NCBI GenBank assembly: GCA_019244945.1
Contig: JAFASD010000143.1
Location: 1-7,887, forward strand
Source: Acidobacteriaceae bacterium
Lineage (GTDB): Bacteria > Acidobacteriota > Terriglobia > Bryobacterales > Bryobacteraceae
Length of the DNA stretch: 7,887 nt
Reading direction: 5' to 3'
Positions 6,229-7,887 of this stretch are shown here, piece by piece. The position numbers were made by a program, and so were the translations under genes. Within the stretch, counting starts at the first letter, position 1. Each line of letters begins with the position of its first letter. The notes under the pieces are model-generated. The model saw nothing but the letters and a program-made list of their open reading frames with translations, was not told the origin of the DNA and ran no database searches.

Positions 6229-7136
6229 TCCGCTTATGGGCCCTCGCAGTGATCCTGGCGAGTGGCGCCTGTGCGGCGGACAAAATTGCGCCTAAGATCG
6301 ACAAGCAAAAGCTCGAGGCGTACATGCGTTACGCGGAGGGGTACGCAGCGCAAGTCAGCATTTCCATCGACGATCCGACCGCGAGCTCGTTCAAGGGCTA
6401 TTTCCGTCTACTGGTGCACCTGAGTAACGGCCCTCATAAGGTGGATCGCGTCTACTATGTGACGGCCGACGGGCAGCAGTTTGTCAATGGGAACATTTGG
6501 CCCCTGAACGAAAATCCCTTCGCCGACACCTTAGAACATATGCCGACCGATGGACCTTCGTTTGGACCTGAGACTGCCAAAATTACCATGGTTATTTTCA
6601 GCGATTTCGAGTGTCCCTACTGCCGCGAGTTTGCGAAAACGATGCGGGACAACATTCCGCAGAAATATCCGGACGCGATTCGGGTTATCTTCAAAGATTT
6701 CCCGATTGCGTCTATGCACAAGTGGGCGGAAGCCGCGGCGGAGGCATCGCATTGCGTGCAGAATCAAAAGCCGGAGGCATTCTGGACTTTTCATGATTGG
6801 ATCTTTGAGCACCAGCAGGAAGTAAATGAGGGCAACCTGCGCGAGAAAATTCTGGGGTTTGTCAAAGATCAGAATCTCGACGCCGCTAAGGCGTCCAGTT
6901 GCATGGATACGCACGCAACGGCCGAGGAAATAAATCGCAGTCTGGAAGCGGGCCGGCAGTTACAGATCCAGCAGACACCGACTATCTTCCTAAACGGCCG
7001 TACTATCGGGGGCGCGGTTCCTTGGGACACCTTGAATGCCGTGATCCAGCTCGAGCTAAACCGCCCGAAGGATATCCCCGGGCCGACGGCGGCAAAATGC
7101 TGCGAGGTCACGATTCCTACGGTCGTCAGTAAGTAA
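6213..7136 (+). CDS. Secreted DsbA-like thiol:disulfide oxidoreductase
   Basis: This is a 307-residue exported protein. A signal peptide (residues 1 to about 22: basic MRTKTFR, hydrophobic core, small residues ending GACAA) is followed by an N-terminal domain of about 85 residues that I do not recognise. A thioredoxin-fold domain with a DsbA-type helical insertion follows from about residue 115. The active site is FECPYC (132-137, Cys134 and Cys137), and QQTPTIFLNG (253-262) carries the cis-proline Pro256. Cys181 and Cys230 may form a second disulfide, and a Cys296-Cys297 pair sits near the end. It fits the Thioredoxin_4/BdbD-like group, which oxidises or repairs disulfides outside the cytoplasm. 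The frame is open far upstream (to 5394), but the signal peptide, TATAAT box and repeat all point to the ATG at 6213. The gene is divergent from the HTH/TIR-like cassette, with 100 bp between the two ATGs. Confidence 0.92.
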   Translation: MRTKTFRLWALAVILASGACAADKIAPKIDKQKLEAYMRYAEGYAAQVSISIDDPTASSFKGYFRLLVHLSNGPHKVDRVYYVTADGQQFVNGNIWPLNENPFADTLEHMPTDGPSFGPETAKITMVIFSDFECPYCREFAKTMRDNIPQKYPDAIRVIFKDFPIASMHKWAEAAAEASHCVQNQKPEAFWTFHDWIFEHQQEVNEGNLREKILGFVKDQNLDAAKASSCMDTHATAEEINRSLEAGRQLQIQQTPTIFLNGRTIGGAVPWDTLNAVIQLELNRPKDIPGPTAAKCCEVTIPTVVSK

Positions 7137-7282
7137 CGCGGTATGGCATCAGGCAAGGACCCTGAAATTCGTCATTCGAGAGGCTTAGTTGCCGATACGT
7201 TCATAGGGTGCAATTCTTATCACTGTTCTCGAAAAGTAAGGATCAAGCTGGAAATGACTTGCCTGCGCCCTCTGATATTCCG

Positions 7283-7887
7283 ATGAAAACCTCCGGGGCT
7301 CAAGCGTTTCGACTCCCGCCTTTGATACTGCATCCCTTTTCAGGGCCGGAAGATACCTCGGTTCTGATGGAAAGCTCACGCGCCAGTCTCGCGCTTCAGG
7401 GATTTCTGCCAAAAGCTGAGACCCCCAGCCAAGATCTGGACCAGCAGTTAGTGCGCGGCAGGTACGCCGAGCTTCGAATGTTGTATTACATCGGTAAAGA
7501 CATCATGCGTTGGACCGAACAGTGCGCGGAGACCGTAGCCATCTCGGGGGCCTTCGAGGGCCGACGTATACGCCCAGAGACGTTCGCAGTATTTTTGGTG
7601 CAGCACGTTCCTTCTCACGTCCGCACGAAGCTCGAAGGATGGGGCGTTCTGGATTTCTGCTCGTTATTCCGTCGCTCCCTTGGATTGCATGCTGTGTTTC
7701 ATGAACTTCCTTCCGCCGAAAGCTTCTCTCCAGGCTTCCTGCGCCGCTATCATCGGTACCTCGATCAGTGGTTCGAACAGCGGTTGAAAGACGCCCCGTT
7801 TGACCGTCCACAAGAAAACGAGTTCACGTTCGACCTCTATGCCTCTGGAGAGTACACGTTGATGCTCGAGCAAAGCTGGGGCACCGA
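7283..7887 (+). CDS. Unrecognised protein, 3' end beyond the window
   Basis: A long plus-strand frame runs off the right edge; from the ATG at 7283 it gives 201 residues. I do not recognise the family. It is soluble, rich in aromatic residues and arginine, and has no signal peptide or membrane span. Recognisable stretches are ELRMLYYIGKDIMRW (about 63-77), HVRTKLEGWGVLDF (about 112-125), FLRRYHRYLDQWFEQRL (about 154-170) and FTFDLYASGEYTLMLEQSW at the cut end. Several internal in-frame ATG and TTG codons and the absence of stops over 720 nt (open from 7166) support real coding. The start is uncertain: no ribosome site precedes 7283. A GTG at 7208 would add VQFLSLFSKSKDQ and a Pro-rich linker, and lies 6 nt after a weak TACGTT box. 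It is separate from the DsbA-like gene by about 146 nt without a visible terminator. Confidence 0.66.
   Translation, partial: MKTSGAQAFRLPPLILHPFSGPEDTSVLMESSRASLALQGFLPKAETPSQDLDQQLVRGRYAELRMLYYIGKDIMRWTEQCAETVAISGAFEGRRIRPETFAVFLVQHVPSHVRTKLEGWGVLDFCSLFRRSLGLHAVFHELPSAESFSPGFLRRYHRYLDQWFEQRLKDAPFDRPQENEFTFDLYASGEYTLMLEQSWGT

Noticed and set aside
6113..6325. Longer form of the 66-aa minus-strand protein beginning at 6325
   Set aside because: The added part is antisense to the DsbA promoter and signal peptide, and a -10 box sits 7 nt before the internal ATG at 6112.
7503..7811. 102-codon minus-strand frame near the right edge
   Set aside because: Arg/Thr/Gly-rich shadow of the better plus-strand frame that runs through the same bases.

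Overview
The window looks like bacterial chromosome of about 55-57% GC. Gene content (paralogue-rich catabolic genes, an ArnT-like lipid-linked sugar transferase, a secreted two-part DsbA-like protein, a TIR-like protein of the 'LNLPYD...SIHDLSR...NMPFELG' type) and start sites placed about 7 nt behind a -10 box suggest an Acidobacteriota member, perhaps Bryobacterales/Solibacter-like. That assignment is recalled from family resemblance, not computed.

Layout. (1) 1-2533, + strand: a tight catabolic operon with the 3' end of an FAD-dependent D-amino-acid oxidase-type gene, a DapA/NAL-superfamily lyase or deaminase, and an APC amino-acid permease. Together they fit uptake and breakdown of a cyclic amino acid, most likely hydroxyproline. 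(2) 2500-3471, - strand: an aldo/keto reductase whose 3' end overlaps the permease convergently. (3) 3635-3775, + strand: a possible 46-residue single-span membrane protein. (4) 3753-5228, - strand: a polytopic ArnT/PMT-like glycosyltransferase. (5) 5388-6112, - strand: a compact two-gene cassette with a 66-residue basic, HTH-like protein followed by a TIR/deoxyribosyltransferase-like Rossmannoid protein. (6) 6213-7136, + strand: a secreted DsbA-like thiol oxidoreductase, divergent from the cassette. (7) 7283 to the right edge, + strand: an unrecognised protein, cut by the window.

The most interesting part is the cassette in (5). It is bracketed by ~41-nt imperfect direct repeats (5223-5263 and 6187-6228). 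Each repeat contains a -10-like box, the 7-nt gap and an ATG, and the similarity continues into the DsbA coding sequence. The TIR-like gene has no ATG, GTG or TTG in front of its conserved first strand. Its open frame is -1 relative to the upstream small gene and runs stop-free beneath it, so it either starts internally at a TTG with the first strand missing, uses an odd start, or is made by frameshifting. This is the best candidate here for a little-described nucleotide-targeting (defence or toxin-like) unit; the function is inference only.
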